Source: Hydractinia symbiolongicarpus (Eukaryota > Cnidaria > Hydrozoa > Anthoathecata > Hydractiniidae). Taken from it: a stretch of 64,000 nucleotides of DNA. The notes below the pieces were generated by a model. That model saw only the letters and a list, made by a program, of their open reading frames with translations, made no database searches and was not told the DNA's origin. This document shows positions 46,636 through 57,792 of the stretch, piece after piece. The position numbers and the translations under genes were made by a program. The first letter of the stretch is position 1. Each line of letters starts with the position of its first letter. The stretch lies in NCBI RefSeq assembly GCF_029227915.1, contig NC_079877.1, forward strand, positions 17,902,851 through 17,966,850. The letters run 5' to 3'.

Positions 46636-46942
46636 AAGAAGTTTAAATTTATAACACAAATTAGCTACTTTCACTAAAATAGTTATAATACAAGTGAAAA
46701 CAAGACAGATTATTATTGTTGCAACACCCTTCTTTGTTATAAATATATATTCAATTATTAAAGGAACCACCAAAAGACACTATCTCGTTTGTTAAATTTA
46801 GTCCTGCATCATCAAATTTCTTGTTCATGACATCTTGGGATTGTAGAGTCAAAAGATATAAGACAGCACGGTGAAGGCTGTACCAGCTTAACACTTGCTG
46901 CGAAAGTGAGAAATTACTTGCTCTGAAGTTTTGGTTAGAGAA
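46636..46942. other. Spacer and probable 5' untranslated part of the next LINE
   Basis: No separate gene seen. From about 46780 onward the sequence may be the 5' untranslated part of the LINE whose coding region starts near 46943. Confidence 0.35.
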
Positions 46943-48358
46943 ATGGAGGATGTTGAGAAGAACGATGACCACTTTTCTGGTAACGATCAAAATGATATTG
47001 AAGAGTGGAAAAGAATTATTGCTGAATTTGTACTGGAGTTCCAGACACTACTATCAGAGACTGCCTACGGGCCTACGATCCATCCAAACCTACCAAGAAG
47101 ATAAAAAGAGTGCTAAATAGCTTCAATAAAGAGACTATTAGTAGGACATTAATTTTTTTTATCTAAGAAAGCGCATGGTGACAAAATGAAGAAAGACGAT
47201 TTGTTAGATCCATTAATTATGAAGGTAAAAAATTATTTTCCAGACAAATGTGAAATATGTAAAGAAGTGTATTGTTATACCATGAGTGATGCAACATTTA
47301 TGGAATGCCATTCCTGCGGTCATGAGGTTCACAAAAAATGTTATTTTGAGCTTTTGGCATCAATGAATCTATTAAATAAGGTGGGTTTACCACAAGACCT
47401 ACTTTTTAAAATTCCTGGTATACATTACCTATGTGAAAAGGACATTATTACAGATGATATTTCAAATGATGATAATAATAATAATACTTCTCAACCCATA
47501 GATTTATTAAACAAACCTAATGGCCATGTTGGTTTTGATGTAATTGATCAGAATGATCTAACTGATCAGAACAATAGACTTCATTTAGTAAACCCAAATG
47601 TCAAAGTGTATGACTCCATCAATGATGACAAAGACAGTGATTATCCTGCTGATAGAGATACATCACATCAACTGAAGGAAAAGGTGTGTCATTTTTATCA
47701 AAAAGGAACATGTTGGCCGAAAAGGTGCAGATTGTCCATTTGCCCACACACGAGCCTGTCGAAAACTTATTTGCATGGAAACAAGGGTACGAAAGGTTGT
47801 AAGCTAGGTACTAAATGTACAGATTTTCACCCTAGAATGTGTGCCAACTCTATAACTAGAAGACAGTGTTTCAATGAGAGATGTTTGTTGGTGCATGTAA
47901 AAGGGGCGATACATAAAAGACCTGAACTGTTAAGAAATAGAACTAATGAGTCAAATATTTTACATGGTAATACTTTTAATCAAAACAGAAATAATCCTTA
48001 TGATTTTTTAGAGGTTATTCACAACTTCAAAAGAGACATATTAAAAATTATGGATTCAAAAATAAAAGAAACTCTGGTAAGTCAACACAATATTCACAGA
48101 CCTCCCACAACTCCAGGCCACTTTATGCAACCAGTTCATGCCCCATTACAACAGCCACAAATGCTCAGTCATCCACAACAGGTACCAATTCAGAACTTTG
48201 TGGAGCCAATCAATACCCCATTTTAACAGCCACAAAGGTTCAGACATCCACAACAGGTACCAATACATCGACCAATGCCTCAAACTCAGAATATGAGACC
48301 ACGAGTAACTTTCAATCAGATGGTAATGAACAGTTGGAATCCAGCAAACAGGATCTAA
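46943..48358 (+). pseudogene. LINE ORF1 protein, zinc fingers, damaged
   Basis: The well-preserved part starts at ATG 47186. It has a PHD/RING-like finger (CEICKEVYCY then CHSCGHEVHKKC, residues 20-55) and Cys/His clusters (CHFYQKGTCWPKRC, then CTDFHPRMC and CFNERCLLVH, residues 168-255). A helix (FLEVIHNFKRDILKIM) and a Pro/Gln-rich tail follow. ORF1 proteins bind element RNA. The phase is stopped by TAA 48224-48226 and then runs on to TAA 48356-48358. The interruption falls inside a repeated tail motif: PLQQPQ in the first repeat, PF-stop-QPQ in the second, pointing to CAA changed to TAA. Upstream, ATG 46943 opens another phase with EEWKRIIAEFVLEFQ, and then RAYDPSKPTKKIKRVLNSF, probably the true N-terminus separated by frameshifts. 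Confidence 0.8.
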
Positions 48359-51321
48359 AGCCACTAACTGTTGCATCTTCTGTTCCTTTAATACATGATG
48401 TACTGAAAGAGAAGAACCAACTCTTCATAGCACTTACCGAAACATGGTTATATGATCACTTAAGTGCAGAATTGTCAATAGAAGGTTATGAACTCTTCAG
48501 ATGCGATAGGAACCGTAGAGGGCGATCAAGTGGAGAAGTTGCAATTTACATGTGAGAGGACTTTGCTACCCGATTTAAAGTAACACATGAATACAGTAAT
48601 GGCGCAAACGAACTTCTTGTTTTGTATTCCGAACACAGTAACTCGCTGATAGCAGTATTGTATCGACAACCTGATGATGCAATGCATGGTCACCCATCAG
48701 GTTCGAAAGAGTTTAAAACGATGATTAATGATTTGAGTAATACTCTTAATAGCTTTAGTGGCAAATTCCCAAATGTGTTTCTTTGTGGTGACTTCAATTT
48801 GCCAAACATAAACTGAGAAGCCCATATGATTTCTTCCAAGTCAAATGAAGATAGAGAAATGTCATTAGATTATATGAATTTTTTAAATGAATTCCAACTT
48901 GTGCAATGCATTCATAAGCCTACACACAACCGTGGCAATGTGCTTGATCTGCTTATAACAAATAACAAGGAACTTATTCACAGTTATAAATGCATACCTT
49001 CCTTACCATCTGTATCCCACCATACTTTAATTTAAGTGACAACTCATTACGACCCAATCGTTCTGTTAAAAAATTATAAGTTGAGAACAGCACATACATC
49101 ATTTGATGTATTTAATTGCTTTGATGAGTCTATAGACTGGGAAAATATTAACAACAAACTCAACTCTGTTGCCTGGGACATGATGTTGAAAGATATGAAC
49201 CCCGAACAACTACAAAATATTATAGATAAAATTTTACTTCTGTCTGAAGAACTAGTTCCTAAAAGGAAAGTGTTTACAAGGAAACAAGATAAACACTACA
49301 TACCAAGAGATCGTCGTGTACTAATGAGGCAGCGTCGTAAGCTTATAAAGCGACTGTCCAAAACTTTTAAATACAAACAAGTGAAAGAAATAAAAGAACG
49401 ATTAGTTGGCATTGAACTTTCTCTGCAGCAGTAATATAAAGAAAGCAGACAATCTCTAGAAAAGAAAGCAATTTCTTCCATTAAAACAAACTTAAAATAT
49501 TTTTATTCCTATGCGCAAAAACATAGTAAAACAAGGTCCAGAGTAGGTCCATTATTTAAACAGAAGTTAACTGATGATTGCAAAGAAATGGCTGACCTCC
49601 TGCAACAATAATTTGTGGGTGTATTTAGTAAGCAACATAATTCAACAGCCGATGCTAATGATTTAACTTGTACTATTTCTGTAATGACAGATGTTGCACT
49701 TACCACTGATGACATAATTGAAGCAATTAACACTCTATCTGCTAACTCGGCTTCCGGTCCACATGGTGTCCCTGCTATATTTCTTAAAAATTGTAAGAAT
49801 GCTGTGGCAACTCCACTTCTTATGTTTTGGTCAAACTGTCTCAACACAGGTGTAACACCTCTGCTTTTGAGGACTGCAAACATTGCCCCCATTTTCAAAG
49901 GAGGTGACCAAGGCGAAGTGGGCAACTATCGACCAGTTGCCTTGACTTCACATGTTGTTAAAATATTTGAAAAACTTATAAAAAAGAACATAGTTGATCA
50001 TCTTGTACAGTACAATCTCCTTAACAACTTACAACATGGTTTTAGAGAAGGTCGTTCCTGTTTATCACAGCTACTGACCCATTATGATACAATCCTATCC
50101 TTTCTTGAAGCCGGTTCAAATTTAGATACAATTTACTTAGATTTTAGCAAGGCATTTGACAAAGTGGACCACTCCATCCCAGTTGCTAAACTGAAGCAAC
50201 TAAGATGGAGTGGTTCAACAGCAACATTCCTTAAAGACAGAATACAACATGTTTAATTCAATGGTGTAAAATCTATACCCGCTAACGTTGGATCAGGGGT
50301 TCCACAGGGGTCTGTTCTTGGCCCACTGCTTTTTCTAATCATGGTTGGTGATATCAATCGGAACTTAAAATATTCTTTAGCATCCAGTTTTATAGACGAC
50401 ACACGAATTCTGAAAGAGAGTAATGGCCTCATGGACACCTTTAAACTCCAAAGTGATCTAAATATAATTTATAAGTGGACAACTGAAAATAATATGAAAC
50501 TCAATAGGTGTAAGTTCGAGCACCTAAGTTATGGAAAGATTGAGTCTTTGAAACCACTCTCTGTATATCTAAGTAATACGTCAGAAAAGATTAACAAAAA
50601 AATCACTGTGAAGGACTTAGGAGTTATAATGTTGAATGATTGCAAATTTAATAAGCATATCTCAAACCTTATATCAAAGGCAAACAGGATAACTGAATGG
50701 ATATTACGAACATTCGAGAGCAGAGAAAAAAACGTGATGATGACTTTTTGGAAATCATTAGTTATTCCCCACCTTGACTATTGTTCCCAGTTATGGTCTC
50801 CAATAATGAAAGGACAAATACAAGACATAGAAATGGTGCAAAGAAACTTTACTAGAAAAATCCTTGGAACTTAATGTATTTCGTACTGGGACGCACTAAA
50901 AAGATTGAATCTGTATTCTCTGGAGAGAAGAAGAGAACGGTATGCCATAATTTACATCTGGAAAGTGATTGCAAAAATAGTACCAAACTTTGGTCAGGAA
51001 ACTGGGAAAGGAGGCATCACATGGTACACGAATGATCGTTTGGGTCGAAAATGTGTTGTTCCTGTAGTGAAGAAAGGGCCATTCTATAAGATTCATTGTG
51101 CTAGCTTGGCTGTCCAAGGAGTACAATTGTTTAATGGTCTACCAAAAGCAATACGCAACCTATCTGATTGCAGCATAGACTGTTTCAAGTCGAAATTGGA
51201 TTGCTTTCTTGCCACTGTTCCTGATGAGCCACTGATACCAAATTATGTTCAGTTTCGAAAGGCCAACACGAACAGCATCATTGACATGATGAGCATTGGA
51301 CTCGCTGAGTTGGATGTGTGA
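48334..51321 (+). pseudogene. LINE ORF2 (endonuclease plus reverse transcriptase) with seven in-frame stops
   Basis: All segments lie in one reading phase over about 3 kb. Endonuclease: ALTETWLYDHLS, AVLYRQPDD, CGDFNLPNIN, VLDLLITN. Linker: helical, basic. RT: SANSASGPHGVPAIFLK, GNYRPVALTS, DFSKAFDKVDHS, GVPQGSVLGPLLF, the catalytic-site-like SFIDDTRI (usually FADD; the A is I here) and CSQLWSPIMK. C-terminal: GPFYKIHCASLAVQGVQLFNGLP. Stops are TGA 48553, TGA 48814, TAA 49033, TAA 49432, TAA 49609, TAA 50254 and TAA 50872. No frameshift was needed to follow the protein. The enzyme would nick DNA and copy LINE RNA there; this copy cannot make it. Confidence 0.92.
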
Positions 51322-51419
51322 AGATCTCACAAAATCTACTTCAAAGTATTCAAAGTAAGTATATTTTTAAAATTACGCTAGCTAAACTTTTAGTCGATAC
51401 CATTTAGGAAAATTAATAA

Positions 51420-51960
51420 AAACAAGGTAGAATACGCTTGTCGTAAAACCCTCATCCGTTACGAATTTTAAATAAATGATTTTAACGCTGCGAAAGACTT
51501 TAAATATTGTCAACTAAACCATAGTCTGTTATAAGAATTTGCACTTAAACTTAGATCTTCCTATAAAACTGCGCAAAAAACATTAAAAGAACATTAAAAT
51601 TGTTTGTTTCAATATTTTAAAGGAGAAGAATAACTTGACATATAAGTTTCGAAACAGCGCAAGTATAACCTGCTTTAAAACTTTCAAAACAATACAAGTA
51701 TATTCTGTACAACTTTCAAAACAGCACAAGAATAATTCTTGCTGTATAACTTACAACACAAGAGAAATTCTTGCTGCATAACAGTTAAAAACAAGTTTTT
51801 GAGCATGCAAGTATTTTTATCTTTTCACCTTGCGAACTATTTTATTTTTCCTTCACAACTAAAAAATAAACTGCGTGCGTTATGCGAAAGTACATAGAAA
51901 AAAATGGTTGTTGTAACACCCTCCTCCGTTGTTAATTTTAATTAAGTTTTTTGTTGTTGT
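51420..51960 (-). repeat. Reverse copies of the GCAGCAAGAA dispersed repeat
   Basis: On the minus strand, 51600-51960 matches 1280-1570 in landmark order: AACGGAGGAGGGTGTTACAA, CGCATAACGCACGCAG, then repeated TATGCAGCAAGAA and TTTTGAAAGTT motifs. The stretch 51420-51560 looks like the start of a further copy (AACGGATGAGGGTTTTACGA). No coding capacity is apparent. Confidence 0.6.
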
Positions 51961-53280
51961 TCCGACTATACATTCTGGATAAAATTATTAACAATAAGCT
52001 ACTATCAACTTTGGCCATAGAACATCTAATTAAATTGGAGTCGCCTAAGTAAAAATGTCCGATACACCAATTTAAAAATTCTTACAAATTTCATGTGCAC
52101 GACTTTTCTCGGGCCCCACCTTTAATGTCACGTACACGACCGGTGCCCGATGCCAATCGTGCACATCATATTTTAGGCCTGGCAGTTTTCTACGTACATG
52201 TAAAGCCTTCCTAAATCATTCTCTGACTTCATACTTTGCTTTTTTCTTAATTTCAATAATTTCAGAAAGCTATCACAGACATAAAGAAAACAAAATTTGC
52301 ATGTGCAATTAATCGCACGTCTAAACAAATCTGTGCACATGCGATCGCACGCCTCTCACGAAATGGCCTGACATAGATTATTACCCCTTTCCCAACTTTG
52401 GTTTTTCACTCTGGTAATAATCCGTCATGATGTAGGTCACAACATTTGGTATAGGTAGCTTATATAATTCTCAAAAAATAAGTAAGTTTTGAAAACTCAA
52501 GTTTTTTGGCTATTAAGAGCAAGTATAGGGGTATAATGAATGAATGAATGAATGAATGAATGAACGAAATAAACATATATTTCAGTTTACTAGGAGATAA
52601 ATACATTATTGATTAAAAATTATGTTCAGTAAAATCCGGAAACTGCCAAAGTTAGCAGAGCTCGAAGTATGACAGCCACTGTGGACAATACAAAACACAC
52701 AACTTTACACAGACAACACTACAAAACAAGACGGACAATCGAAAAAATGTGAAAAAAAATTGCAATTGCGAATCCCAAGAACAAAAGTGGTGTGAAAGTG
52801 ATTGTGAACAATAGTAATTTTAAGTATAAATAAATTAAACATAATTAGACAAGAATGTATATATGCCTTATTAAAGATTAAGTCTATGCAAGGGGAGATC
52901 TAAAAGTCTTATTCCAGTTTACTGTTCAACAGATCCGTTAATAACAATCTATCATTTATCAATCAGCTTAATTGTTCGTTTTCCGTTTTCCGACTCATAA
53001 TTTTATTGCATTTTTTTTTTACCTTTTCATAAAAAAAAAAACATAACTGTACTATTAACTCTTGTCTTCTTATGAGACTAACTTTACTATATTTTGCTGG
53101 ATCTAATTTTTGTAGCTTTGAGGCATGCGCTATGTGAACGTTGCACCGGCTGACGTTAGAATATCAGAATAAATTGATATTTAAGATGTTTTCATTACGT
53201 GTTAAAAAATTAACTTCAATTAATTCTGACTAACGAGGAAGCAATAAACTGGGGCGACAGGTAAGCTAGAGCTTAATATA
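51961..53280. other. Repeat-rich spacer, no gene recognised
   Basis: Contains a repeat bounded by GGCCTG-type motifs at about 52090-52372 (related to 44772-44850) and a TGAA tetranucleotide run of about eight units at 52537-52568. The AT-rich remainder has no domain-bearing frame. Confidence 0.4.
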
Positions 53281-53588
53281 TTGCAGTATTATGCGATATT
53301 ACGTTGGTTAAGGCTGAAATACACTATCATTTTTCAATGATCATTTTCTAATTATCATTGAAAAATGACAGTGTATACAGAAGAAAATGTCATTTTTTAC
53401 ACTCTCATTTCCAATGATCCTTAAAAATTAAAAGTTGAACATGTTCAACTTTTAATTTTTCAATGACATTTTTTTTCTATTGTTTTAAATCGAATCCATG
53501 GTTTTCGCACACGTGTTTGTTGCACGCGATGTAGTTTAGGCGTAAATATAGATAAAAACAAAGATTTGAACAAGTAATTCACCCGAGA

Positions 53589-55419
53589 ATGAAGACGCAA
53601 AAAGCGACCGAAAATTTTGTTGAGATTTGGAGAAGCCAGCCCAGTTTGTGGGATGTTAAATCCCCTTTCTATAAGGACAGAAACGAGAAGGCAAAAAGTT
53701 ATGAGATATTCAAAGGTAGACTAGGAATGGAAGGTTTGTGTTATTTCGAATTGTTTGGATGAGAAAAGAAAAACGTGCATGTTTTTATGATCTGTTTTTC
53801 TTTTTAGAGAAAGTAGTGAGGAGTAAAATAAATACACTGCGAAGTTATTTCAGCGCAGAATTGAAGAAAGTAAACAACAGCAACAAAAGTGGAGCAGGAC
53901 GAGATGATGTTTACGAAAGTAAATGGCCATACTTTCAGTCCTTGCTATTCCTACGTGACTCCATCGTCCCAAGAAAAACAACTTCTTCGCTGGTGGGTAT
54001 AAATTTCAGACAAATTTTTCTTGCCATGGAACAGCACCGGTGGAGTTAAAGTACGCACAAAATTTATCCCTGATATCTTTCGCATCATTTTTGTAGTTGT
54101 TGCTTCCAGCGAAATTAATCGACTCCATTCCTCTTTGTGTTTGTGAACGCCATTCACCACTGTGGACGGAACCATTTTCCAAATTTTCAACATCAAATGA
54201 CCCTGGTGGTGAATACTCTGAGGGTGTTTTCTCACAAAGAAAATTGTGAAGTGCGCAACATGCTAGCGTGACTTTCTCTACATTTTCGGGTGATAGCAAC
54301 ATTGGTGACAAAAAAACGCGAAATCTATTTGCTAATATCCAAAAAGCATTTTCTACTATACGGCGCGCTCTGCTTAATCGGTAGTTGAAAATTCGTTTCT
54401 CACGAGATAAGCCTCGAAACGCATAGGGTTTCATGATATATTTTTTTAGCGGAAAAGCATCATCTGCGACTATGACATGTGGTAGTAAATATTCCCCGTT
54501 TCCTACTAACCTTTGGGGTGGAATATTGACAACGTTGTCGTGTATGGCTTTTGAAAGTGTAGAATTTTGATACACCTCTCCATCACTAATCCTGCCGTTG
54601 CAACCCACATCAACGTAAATAAATTTGTAATTTGCGTCGACAAGGGCGAGCAGAACAATGCTGAAAGTGCCTTTATAATTGAAATAAAACGATCCACTAT
54701 TTTTTGGCTGCTTTATGACAATGTGCTTGCCATCCATAGAACCAATACAATTTGGAAAGTTCCAAAGTTGTTCATACTGCGACGCGATTTTTCGCCATTC
54801 CTCCTCTGTACATGGTGTCTAAACAAATTTATTATAGGAATTTGACTACAATGAAAATACAGCTGACAAGGAGAGTGGGTCACTTCAAAATTCACCAATA
54901 ACCCTCCAAGAATGGGTCATGGAGGATGAAATTGACGTGTGTACAACCGATGTGACATCAACGAAGAAGCCTCTCCCCAAAAAACGAAAAGTTTCCCCGA
55001 AATCTTCAGAAGATCACATGTTGAAGCACGCGATATCAGTTCTGGAAGAAAAACGCGGGAAAACACTGAGTGCAGATGAACTCTACGGTCGCACTCTTGG
55101 AGAGAGTCTAAAAGCCATTCCAGACAGAATGCAAAAAGAATACCTTAAAGTGAAAATACAGGAGCTCCTTTTTCAAGCTCAGATGGGATTACTCGCCGTA
55201 CCCTCTTTCAGAACACCGACCGTTCAATCTCCGATCCCAAGGAACTCTTCAACACATGCCACACAAAGTTACCCACCCTTTGTGTCTCCGCCGTTATCGC
55301 CTGTTTTACAGAATATGTACCGACACCCAGTGAAAATATATCAAAACACTTTTCAGAGTCGAGAAAGTTTGTCAGATCTTAATCCAGAAAGTGAGGGCTT
55401 ACAAAGTGCAGGGTATTAA
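53589..55419 (+). CDS. Harbinger MADF/BESS DNA-binding protein
   Basis: Three exons: 53589-53733, 53808-53992 and 54838-55419, joined in frame to 303 residues. The N-terminal MADF (Myb/SANT-like) domain runs ENFVEIWRSQPSLWDV to KVVRSKINTLRSYFSAEL and WPYFQSLLFLRDSI. A nuclear localisation signal KKPLPKKRKVSPK follows near residue 140. A BESS-like helix, RMQKEYLKVKIQELLFQA, precedes a Pro/Ser-rich tail. In Harbinger transposition the Myb-like protein brings the transposase into the nucleus and to element ends. Intron 2 (53993-54837) contains, on the opposite strand, the catalytic exon of the transposase gene. The start is the first ATG in phase with the MADF domain. Confidence 0.9.
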
Positions 55420-55919
55420 TGTGTGACTGCTTGTTTAGTACGTTATTTAAATTACTGAACGAAATATATATTTACCTTGAAGTATTTTTCTTTTAATCGC
55501 ATGTAAATAGCTTTGCAAACTTCAGGGATGAACTGTGACAATGTACTTTTGTGAACGCGAAATAAATACTGTAATTCGGCGTAATTTATCCCACATGATA
55601 AAAACTTCAAAGTTGCGGCTACTTTGACTTTAGCAGGAATTGGGTCTCGCAAATGCGTTGTTTTTTTCTCAATGTCAACTTCTATGAGATTTAGGAGCTC
55701 ATCAAAAATATTCGGCGGCATTCTTAAAAATCGCGTATACTCTGCAATTTCCTCTACACGCAGTTCATACATGAGAGTATTGTAGATGCCAAGTTCATTT
55801 CGCCTATTTAACCACGGCTTCACCCATACATTTCTTTGCTTTCTTTTCCTACGTTTGTCTCTCTTTTTTGATAAAATATACACAACAACAGCAGCTGCTA
55901 TTTCTTCTTCAGAGTCCAT
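54006..55919 (-). CDS. Harbinger DDE transposase, intact
   Basis: Two exons on the minus strand: 55919-55476 and 54818-54006, phase 0 junction, 418 residues. Exon 1 encodes the N-terminal part: KPWLNRRNELGIYNTLMYEL and a helix-turn-helix-like AATLKFLSCGINYAELQYLF. Exon 2 encodes the nuclease core with the three catalytic acids: GSMDGKHIVIK (D), DVGCNGRISDG (D) and RRIVENAFWILANRF (E). It ends SAPW-like with TGAVPWQEKFV. The enzyme excises and inserts the element at TTA sites. The intron (54819-55475) contains exon 3 of the MADF gene on the opposite strand. No stops or frameshifts; length is normal for the family. Confidence 0.95.
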
Positions 55920-56051
55920 GTTGCAAAGAAAACATGCTCAAGTTTCATGTTTTTAATGATAGTGTATTCGCGCCAAAATTTGTCATTTTTAATGTCATTG
56001 GAATGTATCATTGGAAAATGATCATTGAAAAATGATAGTGTATTTCAGCCT

Positions 56052-56706
56052 TTATGGATTATTGACAGAAAAATTATGTATTTTTTATGTAACGACAGAG
56101 AGTATTATGAAGGTATTATGCAGTATTATGCGATATTACGTTGCTATGGCCATCAACAGAAAAATTATGTATCTTTTATGGATTATGAAGGTATTATGCA
56201 GTATTATGCAGTATTATGCGATATTACGTTGGCTATGGATTATTGACAGAAAAAGTATTTATTTTTTATGGAGCGATAGAGAGTATTATGAAGGCATTAT
56301 GCAGTATTATGCGATATTGCGTTGGTATGGCCATCGACGGAAAATTTATGTATTTTTTATGAATTATGAAGGTATTATGCAGTATTATGCAGTATTATGC
56401 GATATTACGTTGGTTATGGATTATTGACAGAAAAAATATGTATTTGTTATGGAGCGATAGAGAGTATTATGAAGGCATTATGCAGTATTATGCGATATTA
56501 CGTTGGTAAGCCATCGACAGAAAAATTATGTAACTTTTATGAATTATGAAGGTATTATGCAGTATTATGCGATATTACGTTGGTATGGCCATCGACAGAA
56601 AATTTATGTACGCAGCGACAGAGAGTATTATGAAGGTATTATGCAGTATTATGCGATATTACGTTGGTATGGCCATCAACAGAAAAAATATGTATTTGTT
56701 ATATAG
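56052..56706. repeat. Tandem repeat of about 105-115 bp, the Harbinger target
   Basis: About six units of GACAGAAAAA...TATGTATTTTTTATG, then AGAGAGTATTATGAAGG, then ATTATGCAGTATTATGCGAT and ATTACGTTGG. Some units have an extra GCAGTATTAT. The same sequence continues left of Harbinger (53281-53310), proving the transposon split the array. The frames across it (for example YYEGIMQYYAILRWYG) are repeat translation, not genes. Confidence 0.92.
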
Positions 56707-56904
56707 AGAGGATGTCGGATAATGCGGTTTCATTTGTCGGGTCCATTTGGTTGGAGAAGTATGACTGAACGTCTGTCGGTTTTTTATGTCGATAAAGTAT
56801 GAAGGTTGTTAGTTATGTTGTACGTCGTGTGTCGGGACCACTTAGCCCGGTGCTAAATGAAGTCGTTGCCATTAATACCGATCATTATAAAAAACTAGTC
56901 GATA

Positions 56905-57780
56905 AGGCCCGTGGACAACCTCGTTCCCAGGGCATTTTGTATCTTTTCTGACCCTGGGACGGCGATACGAAGATGTTCGTATCGCCGGCTCAAACGTTGA
57001 AGCAAGAATATCAAAAAAATTTGATATTCTTGCTTCATTGCTGCATCCACGCTTGCTTCATGACTTTTGTAGTGTGAGCAGGTAATGCAAGGTGTGCAAG
57101 TGAAGCAAATAGTAAAAAACAAAAAACAAAAAAGCAGAACTTTCATAACAACAAATATGGCGAAGTTGTCAGGAAATGTACAATTTTGTATGATAAATCT
57201 GATAAAGCCAAAGATACCCCAAAGATAAAAACAAAAGATTCCGAGCTTGATAATGAATTGTTAAAGATAATTGTTCAGCAGGAGAAATAGCTTTTCTAAA
57301 TCGAGTATCATTCTTTGCTATCGATGGACCAATAACATTTAAGAGGTACTGGAAAGACTCAGGCTTCAGTTATTACTCAGTTATTATATAAAACAAATTC
57401 TTTCCACAAGCTTAAGCTATAAAATTATATAAAATTCTAACTTGAAATAAGATTCTCTGTCCCCAAGCACCACTTCGTGAACCAGCGTATGGTAAACACC
57501 ACGTTGTTCACGATGCTTAAAAATTTTGCGAACCCATACTTTTCTTGAAATATTTAGAGTTTTTTCTCGTCGCTTGTGCCGTCGTTTTTTCAACAACAAA
57601 TATTCCAAAATCATAACTAAATATCCTCTTCATCCATGTTTAACAAAAGAATGCAAGTGATCTTCTTGCGCTAGTGTGATCTACTTGCTTCGCATCTTGC
57701 TTCACTTCTTGCTTCGCACTAAATGCGCATGCTTACTTCACTTGCTTCTGCATCTGCTTCATAAGTGTGACACAGGCTTA
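56905..57780 (-). mobile_element. Degraded Harbinger-like element with hairpin cluster
   Basis: A transposase fragment lies at 57417-57614. Both subterminal regions carry repeated GAAGCAAG motifs (left near 57000-57115, right near 57640-57770, in opposite orientation). Three hairpins stand in a row at 56924-56959, 56961-56986 and 56999-57036. Clear matching ends and TTA duplications were not established, so the borders are approximate. Confidence 0.5.
57417..57614 (-). pseudogene. Harbinger transposase N-terminal fragment
   Basis: The minus-strand frame has KKRRHKRREKTLNISRKVWV, then KHREQRGVYHTLVHEVVLGD and RESYFK. This corresponds to the start of exon 1 of the intact transposase at 54-56 kb (KKRDKRRKRKQRNVWVKPWL, ELGIYNTLMYEL). 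Only this N-terminal part remains; no catalytic residues. Confidence 0.7.
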
Positions 57781-57792
57781 AGAGGCGCTCCA

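Larger units (their letters stand above)
46943..51356 (+). mobile_element. Long LINE with ORF1 and ORF2 (CR1/L2-like)
   Basis: A zinc-finger ORF1 is followed by an overlapping ORF2 with endonuclease and reverse transcriptase, the order of CR1/L2-type non-LTR elements. The 3' end shows a short repeat, TTCAAAGTATTCAAAGTAAGTA, like the microsatellite tails of that group. The element is nearly full length but carries stop codons. The exact 5' end and target duplication were not located. Confidence 0.9.
53311..56051. mobile_element. Apparently intact PIF/Harbinger transposon
   Basis: Inverted ends start AGGCTGAAATACACTATCAT on both sides, and TTA flanks both (53308-53310 and 56052-56054). It contains both Harbinger genes, each with undamaged frames and GT-AG introns. 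The host sequence on either side is one tandem repeat, and nearby units show the uninterrupted site ACGTTGGTTATGGATTATTG. The left subterminal region contains a perfect 38-bp palindrome (53423-53460). The intact frames suggest recent activity. Confidence 0.95.

Noticed and set aside
49033-50874. Reassigned stop codons (TAA as glutamine) to explain open-phase LINE ORF2.
   Set aside because: Rab6, FARSB and both Harbinger genes use normal TAA/TGA stops, and the integrase has TAA where glutamine does not fit. Ordinary C-to-T changes are simpler.
56025-56706. Frames with YYEGIMQYYAILRWYGHRQ repeats.
   Set aside because: Translation of the tandem DNA repeat.
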